Part shown: in pieces, positions 19,642 to 26,900 of the stretch
How the letters are laid out: each line of letters begins with the position of its first letter
Numbering within the stretch: position 1 is the stretch's first letter
NCBI GenBank assembly: GCA_018672815.1
Contig: JABHDX010000090.1
Location: 36,349-100,348 of the forward strand
Source: Gammaproteobacteria bacterium
GTDB lineage: Bacteria > Pseudomonadota > Gammaproteobacteria > UBA11654
Length of the DNA: 64,000 bases
Direction of reading: 5' to 3'
Translations under genes and position numbers: made by a program
Notes under the pieces: model-generated
The model's database searches: none
Seen by the model: the letters and a program-made list of their open reading frames with translations, nothing else
Told to the model about the DNA's origin: nothing

Positions 19642-21138
19642 CTATTCAATAACTGGCATGGAAAGATCCAATCTGTTCTCTTCTTCTAAATCTGGCCATC
19701 TCGTTGTTACGGTTTTTATTCTGGTATAAAATCTTATGCCTTCTTCTCCATAAATATTGGAATCGCCATAAATAGAATCTTTCCAGCCCCCAAAACTATA
19801 AAAAGATAATGGAACTGGAATTGCTATATTAATACCAACCATTCCTACTTCTACACGATTAACAAATTCTCTCGCATAAGACCCTTTTGAAGTAAAGAGT
19901 GCAACACCATTACCGAATTGATGATCATTGGCTAAAGCAATACCCTCTTCAAAATCTTTCACTCTCACTAAAACTAAAACCGGACCAAATATCTCTTCCA
20001 AATATATATTCATATCGGTTTTTACATGATCAAAAAAAGTAGGTCCAAGAAAAAAGCCAGGGTTTTCAGAAGCAATAGGATGGGATCGACCATCGATTAC
20101 TAATTCAGCATTTGAGCTAACTCCATCTTCAATGTATTGCAAAACTTTTTGTTTGTGTTCAGCAGTAATCAGGGGTCCCATATCATTTTTATCTTCATCT
20201 CCTGGCCCAATACTAAGAGCATTTGCTTTTGAAACTAATAAATCTCTTAATTGATCGGCAATAGTATCCACCGCAACAACGACTGAGATAGCCATACATC
20301 TTTCACCCGCTGAGCCATAAGCAGCACCGATAATGGCATTTGCTGTTTGTTCCATATCGGCATCAGGCAAAACAATCGCATGATTTTTAGCACCACCCAG
20401 GGCTTGAACTCTCTTACCATTAGCAGAGGCCTTACTGTGAACATATTGAGCCACAGGTGTTGAGCCAACAAAACTAAATGTTTTAATTTCTCTGTGATCC
20501 AAAATAGCATCAACCATTTCTTTATCCCCATGTACTATATTGAAAACACCATTGGGCAGCCCTGCTTCTTTCATAAGCTCAGCTAATTTCATCGCACAAG
20601 ATGGATCTTTCTCTGATGGCTTGAGTATAAAAGTATTGCCACACATAATTGCAATTGGAAACATCCACATTGGAACCATTGCTGGAAAATTAAAAGGTGT
20701 AACGCCAGCACAGATCCCGATAGGCTGTCTAGTACTATAGCAATCAACTCCTGTGCCTACTTGTTCACTGAACTCTCCTTTTAAAAGATGTGGTATGCCG
20801 CAAGCAAAATCAACAACCTCGATGCCTCTTTGTAATGAACCGGCTGCGTCAGAAAGAACTTTCCCATGCTCCAAATTGATTAATTGAGTTAATAGCTCAC
20901 GATTTTCTTCAAGCAATTGCTTATAACGAAACATAATTTGTGTTCGCTTGCTAAGTGATGACTTAGACCATGTAAGAAAAGCTTTGCCAGCAGAATCAAC
21001 TGCTTTTTCTAAATCCTGAGCATTGCCCATGGGTAATTCAGCAATGACTTGGCCCGTTGCTGGGTTAAAAATCTCGCCTCTTCGATTCGAAGCTGAAGAT
21101 TGATGAGTGCCATGAATCCAATGATTGATAGTTTTCAT
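19642..21138 (-). CDS. mmsA: CoA-acylating (methyl)malonate-semialdehyde dehydrogenase
   Basis: Aldehyde dehydrogenase of 498 residues that oxidises malonate or methylmalonate semialdehyde to acetyl- or propionyl-CoA with loss of CO2. Seen: GVTPFNFPAMVPMWMFP, the motif GAKNHAIVLPDAD typical of MMSDH, the catalytic cysteine in AGERCMAIS near residue 285, and EEIFGPVL. Its place between an omega-aminotransferase and ald points to malonate semialdehyde from beta-alanine as the main substrate. Confidence 0.94.
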   Translation of the reverse strand: MKTINHWIHGTHQSSASNRRGEIFNPATGQVIAELPMGNAQDLEKAVDSAGKAFLTWSKSSLSKRTQIMFRYKQLLEENRELLTQLINLEHGKVLSDAAGSLQRGIEVVDFACGIPHLLKGEFSEQVGTGVDCYSTRQPIGICAGVTPFNFPAMVPMWMFPIAIMCGNTFILKPSEKDPSCAMKLAELMKEAGLPNGVFNIVHGDKEMVDAILDHREIKTFSFVGSTPVAQYVHSKASANGKRVQALGGAKNHAIVLPDADMEQTANAIIGAAYGSAGERCMAISVVVAVDTIADQLRDLLVSKANALSIGPGDEDKNDMGPLITAEHKQKVLQYIEDGVSSNAELVIDGRSHPIASENPGFFLGPTFFDHVKTDMNIYLEEIFGPVLVLVRVKDFEEGIALANDHQFGNGVALFTSKGSYAREFVNRVEVGMVGINIAIPVPLSFYSFGGWKDSIYGDSNIYGEEGIRFYTRIKTVTTRWPDLEEENRLDLSMPVIE

Positions 21139-21150
21139 AATGAATAAAAC

Positions 21151-22467
21151 TCAGTCAAGTAGATCAAGGGATTCTTTAACTGTTCTCACAACAGTTCTAA
21201 TTTGATCTTCGTTTGCAATCAAAGGAGGACATAAAGCTATATTATCTCCAGTTGTCCTAATCAGAACTCCTTTTGAAAAACATTCTCTAAAAACACTCAT
21301 AGCTCTTGCTGTGGGTTTACCGTCAATCGGTTGCAATTCTATTGCTCCAAGCATGCCATAATTTCTAATGTCAATAACATGGGGAGATCCTTTAATAGTT
21401 TGAAGCTCTTCTTCCAATACTGGTGCTAGATTCTTAGCATTATCAAATAATCCTTCCTCCTCATAAACATTCAAAGCTGCTAATCCAGCTGCAGCAGCCA
21501 ATGGATGTCCTGAATAGGTATACCCATGAAAAAATTCGATCGCATCATCAGGACCTTCCATAAATGCTTGGTAAATATCTTCTTTAACTAGAACTCCACC
21601 CATAGGTACCATCCCACTAGTCATTCCCTTAGCAATAGTCATTAAATCAGGACTTACATTAAATGCCTCTGCTCCAAAACTATGTCCAGTTCTACCAAAA
21701 CCTGTAATCACTTCATCTAGAATCATTAGTATTCCATGTTTATCACAAATTTCTCTGATTCTATTAAGATAACCAACTGGTGGCAATAGAACGCCAGCTG
21801 AACCAGCTATGGGCTCCATGATAACAGCGGCAACTGTTGATGGATCATGGAGCATCAAGATTTCTTCCAATTCTTCCGCCAAGTGTCCACCCCAATGAGG
21901 TTGGCCTTTTGAGAATGCATTTTTTTCTAAGTTATGAGTATGTTTCAAATGATCAACGCCCGGAAGCATGGCTCCAAACATTTTTCTATTAGGTGACATC
22001 CCACCCACTGAGATACCTCCAAAGCCAACACCATGATAACCTTTTTCCCTTCCTATAAACCTAGTTCTATGACCTTCACCATTAACACGATGATAGGCTA
22101 ATGCCATTTTCAATGCTGTATCAACTGCTTCAGAACCTGAGTTTGTAAAGAAAACTTTGCTCATTCCTTCAGGAGCCATATCAGTTAATTTTTCAGCCAT
22201 TTTGAAAACAGTTGGATGTCCTAACTGAAAAGCTGTTGCATAATCAAGTGTTGCAGCTTGTTTTTGAACTGCTTCTACAATTTTAGGGTGACAATGACCA
22301 GCATTGCAACACCATAAACCTGAAATACCATCTAAAATCTTTTCATCATCATAAGAGGTATAAAACATACCACTAGCCTGTTTAAACATTCTAGGATTCT
22401 TTTTAAAATATCGGTTGCCAGTAAAAGGCATCCAATAGGCTTCTAAATTGGGTAATGGACTAGTCAT
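21151..22467 (-). CDS. bauA: omega-aminotransferase (beta-alanine--pyruvate type)
   Basis: Class III PLP aminotransferase of 438 residues, close in motifs to omega-amino acid:pyruvate aminotransferases. Seen: YWMPFTGNRYFKKNPR, GLWCCNAGHCHP, FTNSGSEAVDTALKMA, the PLP aspartate in ILDEVITGFGRTG, and the Schiff-base lysine in TIAKGMTSGMVPMGG. The ATG at 22467 is chosen because AGGA is 8-9 nt upstream; for the ATG at 22476 it would have no spacing. First gene of the six-gene operon, divergent from the XRE-cupin regulator. Substrate assigned from context: beta-alanine or another omega-amino acid. Confidence 0.85.
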   Translation of the reverse strand: MTSPLPNLEAYWMPFTGNRYFKKNPRMFKQASGMFYTSYDDEKILDGISGLWCCNAGHCHPKIVEAVQKQAATLDYATAFQLGHPTVFKMAEKLTDMAPEGMSKVFFTNSGSEAVDTALKMALAYHRVNGEGHRTRFIGREKGYHGVGFGGISVGGMSPNRKMFGAMLPGVDHLKHTHNLEKNAFSKGQPHWGGHLAEELEEILMLHDPSTVAAVIMEPIAGSAGVLLPPVGYLNRIREICDKHGILMILDEVITGFGRTGHSFGAEAFNVSPDLMTIAKGMTSGMVPMGGVLVKEDIYQAFMEGPDDAIEFFHGYTYSGHPLAAAAGLAALNVYEEEGLFDNAKNLAPVLEEELQTIKGSPHVIDIRNYGMLGAIELQPIDGKPTARAMSVFRECFSKGVLIRTTGDNIALCPPLIANEDQIRTVVRTVKESLDLLD

Positions 22468-22523
22468 AGCTATCATTCCTGTAATAATTTAATTATTTAT
22501 CACACCATAAACCTTTTTATAAA

Positions 22524-22609
22524 TTTAACAATATTTAAATTGATTTTTCATAAATAATTGTTTTTAATGGTATTTTATAATTTTTGTTTAATATATTTAA
22601 CAGTTTAAC
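22524..22609 (+). promoter_or_regulatory. candidate operator region of the XRE-cupin regulator
   Basis: The divergent promoter region between bauA and the regulator contains TTTAACA at 22524-22530, and TTTAACAGTTTAAC at 22596-22609 touching the regulator start codon. These repeated half-sites could be bound by the adjacent XRE-cupin protein. The region is extremely AT-rich, so chance repeats are possible. Confidence 0.3.
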
Positions 22610-23167
22610 ATGCCAGAAAAAGATATTGACATCGGAAATCGTCTTAAAATACTTAGGGATGAAAGAAATATTTCTCAACGACAATTGGCTAAAAAATCAA
22701 ATGTAAGCAATGCTGCTATTTCATTGATAGAAAACAATAAAACGAACCCTTCTCTAGGTATGCTGAAGAAAATCTTAGATGCAGTACCTATTTCAATTAG
22801 TGATTTTTTTGCAATGGATATATTAGAAGAAAACAAAGTGGTATTTAGAAAGGATGAATTAGTAGAAATAGGCAGTGGTCTTATTTCTTATTTACAAGTA
22901 GGCCAAAACCTAAAAAATAATCAGCCTCAGATGATTCTCGAACGATATAAGCCTGGTGCTGATACTGGAAAAAATATGCTTACTCATGAATCGGAAGAAA
23001 GTGGCTTAATACTAGAAGGACGTATGGAACTAACAGTTGGTGATCAAACCTACTTTCTTGGTGTTGGAGATGCCTATCTTTTTAATAGCAGTATCCCTCA
23101 TCGATTCAAAAATACTGGGGGAATTGATTGCGTAATAGTATCTGCTTGTACTCCTCCAAGCTTTTAG
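22610..23167 (+). CDS. XRE-family regulator with cupin domain
   Basis: 185-residue transcription factor with an N-terminal helix-turn-helix (about 10-66; NISQRQLAKKSNVSNAAISLIENN) and a C-terminal cupin sensor (about 105-178; LEGRMELTVGD, then NSSIPHRFKN). PuuR-like proteins of this layout often control amine or omega-amino acid catabolism. It diverges from bauA-mmsA-ald, so it is probably the local regulator. It is the only DNA-binding regulator encoded in the window. Confidence 0.9.
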   Translation: MPEKDIDIGNRLKILRDERNISQRQLAKKSNVSNAAISLIENNKTNPSLGMLKKILDAVPISISDFFAMDILEENKVVFRKDELVEIGSGLISYLQVGQNLKNNQPQMILERYKPGADTGKNMLTHESEESGLILEGRMELTVGDQTYFLGVGDAYLFNSSIPHRFKNTGGIDCVIVSACTPPSF

Positions 23168-23232
23168 TCAATTAAAAGAATGGATAACATAAGAAATCTA
23201 AAATATTATAGTGATATTAATGATTGAAACTT

Positions 23233-23757
23233 ATGCCAAAAGAAACAGAAAAAGAATTTAAAGCAGTAAACATAGCAATTCTAACGATCTCAGATCGAAG
23301 AGAGATAGAAGATGATGATTCAGGAGACCTATTGATCAATAGAGTTAATGATGCAAATCATAACTTGATTGATCGTCAAATCTGTAAAGATAACTGCTAT
23401 CAAATAAGAGCCATTGTATCGCGATGGATTCTGCAAGAAGATGTTCACGTTATTATTACTACAGGAGGTACTGGTATTACAGGTCATGATGGAACTCCAG
23501 AGGCCATCCTACCTCTTCTGGATAAAACTATTGATGGTTTTGGTGAGATGTTCAGGTCACTTTCTTATCAACATATTAAAACATCAACATTACAATCCCG
23601 AGCTTTTGCAGGGGTTGCTAATGGGACATTTACATTTTGTCTGCCAGGTTCTCCAGGAGCTTGCAAAGATGGGTGGGATCTTCTTATCTCAGAACAATTG
23701 GATCATCGTACAAAACCCTGCAACTTAGTTGAATTAATGCCTAGACTTAAAGAATAG
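23233..23757 (+). CDS. moaB: molybdenum cofactor biosynthesis protein MoaB
   Basis: Molybdopterin adenylyltransferase-like protein of about 174 residues. Seen: ILTISDRR at the N-terminus, the TTGGTGITGHDGTPEA loop, GFGEMFR, and the LPGSPGACKDGWD loop. The ATG at 23233 is preferred to a TTG at 23224. Together with moaA and fdhD it shows that a molybdoenzyme, probably formate dehydrogenase, is used by the cell. gloB follows by 11 nt. Confidence 0.93.
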   Translation: MPKETEKEFKAVNIAILTISDRREIEDDDSGDLLINRVNDANHNLIDRQICKDNCYQIRAIVSRWILQEDVHVIITTGGTGITGHDGTPEAILPLLDKTIDGFGEMFRSLSYQHIKTSTLQSRAFAGVANGTFTFCLPGSPGACKDGWDLLISEQLDHRTKPCNLVELMPRLKE

Positions 23758-23768
23758 AGTTAAAAGAA

Positions 23769-24545
23769 ATGAATCAGTCGCCTCTAGAGATTTACATGTT
23801 TCCTTGTTTGTCTGATAATTACGGCTTCCTAATTCATGATAATGAAAAAAAACTGACTGCAACAATAGATACACCAGAAGTATCAGCCATTGAGAAAGCA
23901 TTAGATATCAATGGATGGGAGCTGACTCATATTCTAAATACGCACCATCATTATGATCATGCTGGTGGCAATATTGAACTAAAAAATAAAACAGATTGCC
24001 AAGTTATAGGTCCAAAAATGGATCAAGAAAGAATCCCTGGTATAGATAAAAAAGTAAGTCATGAAGAGGTTTTTTACTATGGAAACCATAAAGTAATTAG
24101 TTATCACACACCAGGACATACAACAGGTCATATTGTCTATCATTTTGAAAATGAAAAAATAGCCTTTGTAGGCGATACAATATTTGCTATGGGCTGTGGT
24201 CGCTTATTTGAAGGCACAGCTGAACAAATGTGGAATTCACTAAATATTATTACCAATTGGCCAGATGAAACAAAACTCTATTGTGCTCATGAATACACAA
24301 AAAATAATGCGGAATTTGCAATTACTATAGATCCGATTAATAGAGAATTAATTGAGAGAATAAATGAAGTAAATATAAAAAGAATGAAAAATATTCCGAC
24401 CGTACCAACTAATGTAGGAATAGAAAAGTTAACAAATCCATTTGTCAGAGCCAATGATTCTAAGATAAAGCAAAATCTAGATATGACTGACCAATCAAAC
24501 GTATCAGTATTTGCAGAGATAAGAAAAAGAAAAGATAATTTTTAA
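23769..24545 (+). CDS. gloB: hydroxyacylglutathione hydrolase (glyoxalase II)
   Basis: Hydrolyses S-lactoylglutathione to lactate and glutathione in methylglyoxal detoxification. The 258-residue length and two-domain layout match GloB: metal motif THHHYDHAGGN, HTPGHTTGH, GDTIFAMGCGRLFEG, CAHEYT and a C-terminal helical domain with an N-P-F-V-R-A segment. Same strand as moaB, 11 nt apart. Confidence 0.95.
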   Translation: MNQSPLEIYMFPCLSDNYGFLIHDNEKKLTATIDTPEVSAIEKALDINGWELTHILNTHHHYDHAGGNIELKNKTDCQVIGPKMDQERIPGIDKKVSHEEVFYYGNHKVISYHTPGHTTGHIVYHFENEKIAFVGDTIFAMGCGRLFEGTAEQMWNSLNIITNWPDETKLYCAHEYTKNNAEFAITIDPINRELIERINEVNIKRMKNIPTVPTNVGIEKLTNPFVRANDSKIKQNLDMTDQSNVSVFAEIRKRKDNF

Positions 24546-24595
24546 AGCTATTCATTGCTTCAAGAAAAACAAATTAATTAAACTTACCCCATAAC

Positions 24596-24612
24596 TCGCT
24601 ATGGACTAGCGA
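24596..24612 (+). terminator. hairpin between gloB and tRNA-Arg
   Basis: TCGCTA-TGGAC-TAGCGA forms a 6-bp stem with a 5-nt loop. It lies between the gloB stop and the tRNA. There is no T-run directly after it, so it is at best a weak terminator or an RNA-processing signal. Confidence 0.35.
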
Positions 24613-24619
24613 ATTGAAT

Positions 24620-24625
24620 TATAAT
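24620..24625 (+). promoter_or_regulatory. candidate -10 element for tRNA-Arg
   Basis: A perfect TATAAT ends 9 nt before the mature tRNA 5' end. No clear -35 TTGACA-like hexamer is seen at 17 bp spacing, so the assignment rests on the -10 alone. Confidence 0.35.
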
Positions 24626-24634
24626 AAAGATTAA

Positions 24635-24711
24635 GCGCCCGTAGCTCAGCTGGATAGAGCGTGTGGCTACGAACCACAAGGTCGGGAGTTCGAATCTCTC
24701 CGGGCGCGCCA
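24635..24711 (+). tRNA. tRNA-Arg (anticodon ACG)
   Basis: 77-nt cloverleaf: acceptor GCGCCCG pairs with CGGGCGC, followed by discriminator G and an encoded CCA. The anticodon stem TGTGG/CCACA holds the loop CTACGAA with anticodon ACG (read as ICG after deamination). The T-loop TTCGAAT is standard. It decodes CGU/CGC/CGA. Confidence 0.97.
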
Positions 24712-24722
24712 TTGAGATTATT

Positions 24723-25082
24723 ATGGAAATATATAGAGAATTTAGAATTGAAGCAGCACATTTACTACCTAATGTGCCTGATGGACATAAATGTGGAAAA
24801 CTCCATGGCCACTCTTTCTTAATTAGAATCTATATCGAAGGTGAACCAGATTCACAGACAGGTTGGATCATTGATTTTGCAGATATTGTTCAAGCGTTCG
24901 AACCCATAAGACAAATTCTAGATCATTCTTATTTGAATGAAATAGAGGGCCTAGAAAACCCAACCAGTGAAAATTTAGCCATATGGATATGGCAGAAAAT
25001 GCTCAATACTCCAATTCAATTATCAAAAGTTGAAATCAAAGAGACTTGTAATAGTGGTTGTATATATACAGGGACACATTAA
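24723..25082 (+). CDS. queD: 6-carboxytetrahydropterin synthase QueD
   Basis: 119-residue enzyme of the queuosine/preQ0 pathway that makes 6-carboxy-tetrahydropterin from dihydroneopterin triphosphate. Seen: zinc histidines His13, His28 and His30 (EAAH, LHGHS), the catalytic Cys24 in HKCGKLHGH, DFADI and the C-terminal E-T-C-N-S-G-C. The start is the ATG at 24723; any in-frame start further upstream would lie within the tRNA gene. It begins 11 nt after the tRNA CCA end, so they may share a transcript. Confidence 0.93.
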   Translation: MEIYREFRIEAAHLLPNVPDGHKCGKLHGHSFLIRIYIEGEPDSQTGWIIDFADIVQAFEPIRQILDHSYLNEIEGLENPTSENLAIWIWQKMLNTPIQLSKVEIKETCNSGCIYTGTH

Positions 25083-25096
25083 AGAAAGACTAATAT

Positions 25097-26404
25097 TTAT
25101 TTAGTTGGAGCTATTTTATTAACATACATAGCGAAAAAACAGACAACAATATTGCAGACACCAATAAAAATAAAAGGAGCCGATGGACCAATAGAATCGA
25201 ATATTCTTCCACCCACCCCAGTTGATATTAGAATACCTAAAGCGCCTGCCAAATTAAAAACACCAACTACAGCACCACGTTTTATAGTAGGTGCTTCTTG
25301 ACCTAGCAGTGTTGTTGCTGCAAAAAAAGCACACTGTTGCCCTATGCCCAATAAAATAAACAAAGGCCTGTATACATCATCCAAAACATCATCAATAAAA
25401 AACATTGAGAGATAACCTGCAGCTGCTATAGCCATGCAAAAAGAAACGGCTACTATTCGATCGATCTTGTCAATTGCATAACCAATAATAGGAGAGGAAA
25501 TAAGTGCTGCTGTTGAAGAAGTTACAAACAAAAGCCTTGCTGCAGATGTAGCTTCGGAAGTTGTCATACCAGCATCAACTCCTGCTGTCACTCCCCATAA
25601 CACTAGAAATGTTCCAAGGATAACAAGATCACTTCTAGCTACGAAAGCCGCTGCATAAGCTAAAAGTATTCGTGGATTCCGACCTTCAGCTAGACCAGAT
25701 TTGATCTGTTCCATATAAGGAATCTTCTTCTGTTCTTCGGTAGGAGTACCTTTTTTTAAACCAAAAGCAACTACAATTGATGTAATCAAACAAGTGCCTG
25801 CTACAACCCACATGGCATACTTTCCTGCTGTAATTTGATCATATCCCATTTCAGCAAAATTCTTTGGCATTCTTGCAAAGACTAGTGAAACAATAATAAC
25901 GCCAGTGGCATTCAGAATGCCTGTTACGGCAATCATTTTCCCTCTTGTGTGATTTTGAGGATAATCAGCAGTCACGGTTCCTAACATCCCTGTTGCACAT
26001 CCCATTCCAATTGCATAGATCACTCTATAAAGCGTTAATTCTCCAATGCCGGTGGCTAATGGATAGAGAAAATAAGAGAGCCCCATTGCAAACATGCCAA
26101 AGGAATAAACTGGCCTCCTGCCAATTTTATCGGCAAGTAAACCAACTGGTAAAAAGACACATAGTAATGCAATTTCTGCAACAACCTGCAAATTACCAAC
26201 AATAGTTCCTATTTGATTTCGTTCATAGGCTAAGTTTTCTATTAATACATAGTTAGTAGCATAGGAAATAAAAGTTAAAAGACCTATTGTGGTTAAAGCT
26301 CCATAGCAGATAGAAAAGAAATTAGTTTTCGTTACTCCTTCTACAAGATCAATTTTAAATTTATTTTTTGGTAAGAAATTTAAAGTAACAAACGATTGAC
26401 TCAT
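25097..26404 (-). CDS. MFS transporter
   Basis: 435-residue major facilitator permease with about 12 hydrophobic segments. Motif A is seen in GLLADKIGRRPVY (near residue 90) and a second-half copy in GYAIDKIDRIV. AAGGGG precedes the ATG. It diverges from the NTF2-like gene across a region with a candidate copy of the island operator (26455-26474), so it may be the first member of the catabolic regulon. Substrate unknown; an organic acid is possible. Confidence 0.85.
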   Translation of the reverse strand: MSQSFVTLNFLPKNKFKIDLVEGVTKTNFFSICYGALTTIGLLTFISYATNYVLIENLAYERNQIGTIVGNLQVVAEIALLCVFLPVGLLADKIGRRPVYSFGMFAMGLSYFLYPLATGIGELTLYRVIYAIGMGCATGMLGTVTADYPQNHTRGKMIAVTGILNATGVIIVSLVFARMPKNFAEMGYDQITAGKYAMWVVAGTCLITSIVVAFGLKKGTPTEEQKKIPYMEQIKSGLAEGRNPRILLAYAAAFVARSDLVILGTFLVLWGVTAGVDAGMTTSEATSAARLLFVTSSTAALISSPIIGYAIDKIDRIVAVSFCMAIAAAGYLSMFFIDDVLDDVYRPLFILLGIGQQCAFFAATTLLGQEAPTIKRGAVVGVFNLAGALGILISTGVGGRIFDSIGPSAPFIFIGVCNIVVCFFAMYVNKIAPTK

Positions 26405-26454
26405 GCTATACCCCTTGTCTTGATATGCTTAATATTAATTAAGAAATCATATAC

Positions 26455-26474
26455 TATTTATTTATTGATAAATA
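26455..26474. promoter_or_regulatory. island operator copy 1 (weaker)
   Basis: TATTTATTTATTGATAAATA, 17/20 identical to the perfect copy at 48797. It lies 50 nt from the MFS start and 15 nt before the NTF2-like start. The right half TGATAAATA is intact and the left half is degenerate. It is accepted mainly because of position. Confidence 0.5.
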
Positions 26475-26489
26475 ATACTATCATTCTCT

Positions 26490-26897
26490 ATGAATGTTGA
26501 AACAACTATTAAGAAAATTATTACTTCTATTTTCGATTCATTCGAAACAGGTGATATTGCTACCCTCGAGAGTCATATGCATAAAAATGTAAGCATCTGG
26601 GATATTTTTACACCTGAGTTAATTACAGGTGAAAAAAATGTACATGATTTTCATCATAAAGATCAGAGACAAAAAATAAAACGAGGTAAATTAACACTAG
26701 ATATTGAAGAACCTTTAGTATCCATTCAAAAAAATTCTTGCTTAGCACTTTATTACCTTGATTTTTCTTATCAAGAACCTAACGCTCTCTCAGGACGAGT
26801 AAGAATAACTGATGTTTTTATTCAAGATAACAATACTTGGAAAATTATTCATCATCACGAAGGAATAGTTCCAGATACATTAAATAATCCAAAATAA
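26490..26897 (+). CDS. NTF2-like (SnoaL-type) protein
   Basis: 135-residue protein with the NTF2/SnoaL cone fold pattern: an N-terminal helix (TTIKKIITSIFDSFETGDIATLESHM), then DIFTPELITG, and a last strand NTWKIIHHHEGIVP. Such proteins are small isomerases, cyclases or ligand-binding subunits in catabolic clusters. No signal peptide. It is 3 nt from the next gene, so they are co-transcribed. Activity unknown. Confidence 0.75.
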   Translation: MNVETTIKKIITSIFDSFETGDIATLESHMHKNVSIWDIFTPELITGEKNVHDFHHKDQRQKIKRGKLTLDIEEPLVSIQKNSCLALYYLDFSYQEPNALSGRVRITDVFIQDNNTWKIIHHHEGIVPDTLNNPK

Positions 26898-26900
26898 ATT

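Noticed and set aside
22610..23167. XRE-cupin protein as the regulator of the operator family
   Set aside because: Its own promoter lacks the palindrome and its divergent partner is the omega-amino acid operon, which also lacks it.
24635..24711. tRNA-Arg as an integration site for a mobile island
   Set aside because: No integrase gene and no repeat of the tRNA 3' end was found in the window; queD follows directly.
24663..24722. Upstream extension of queD into the tRNA
   Set aside because: The extra residues are translated tRNA sequence; the ATG at 24723 gives the normal family start.
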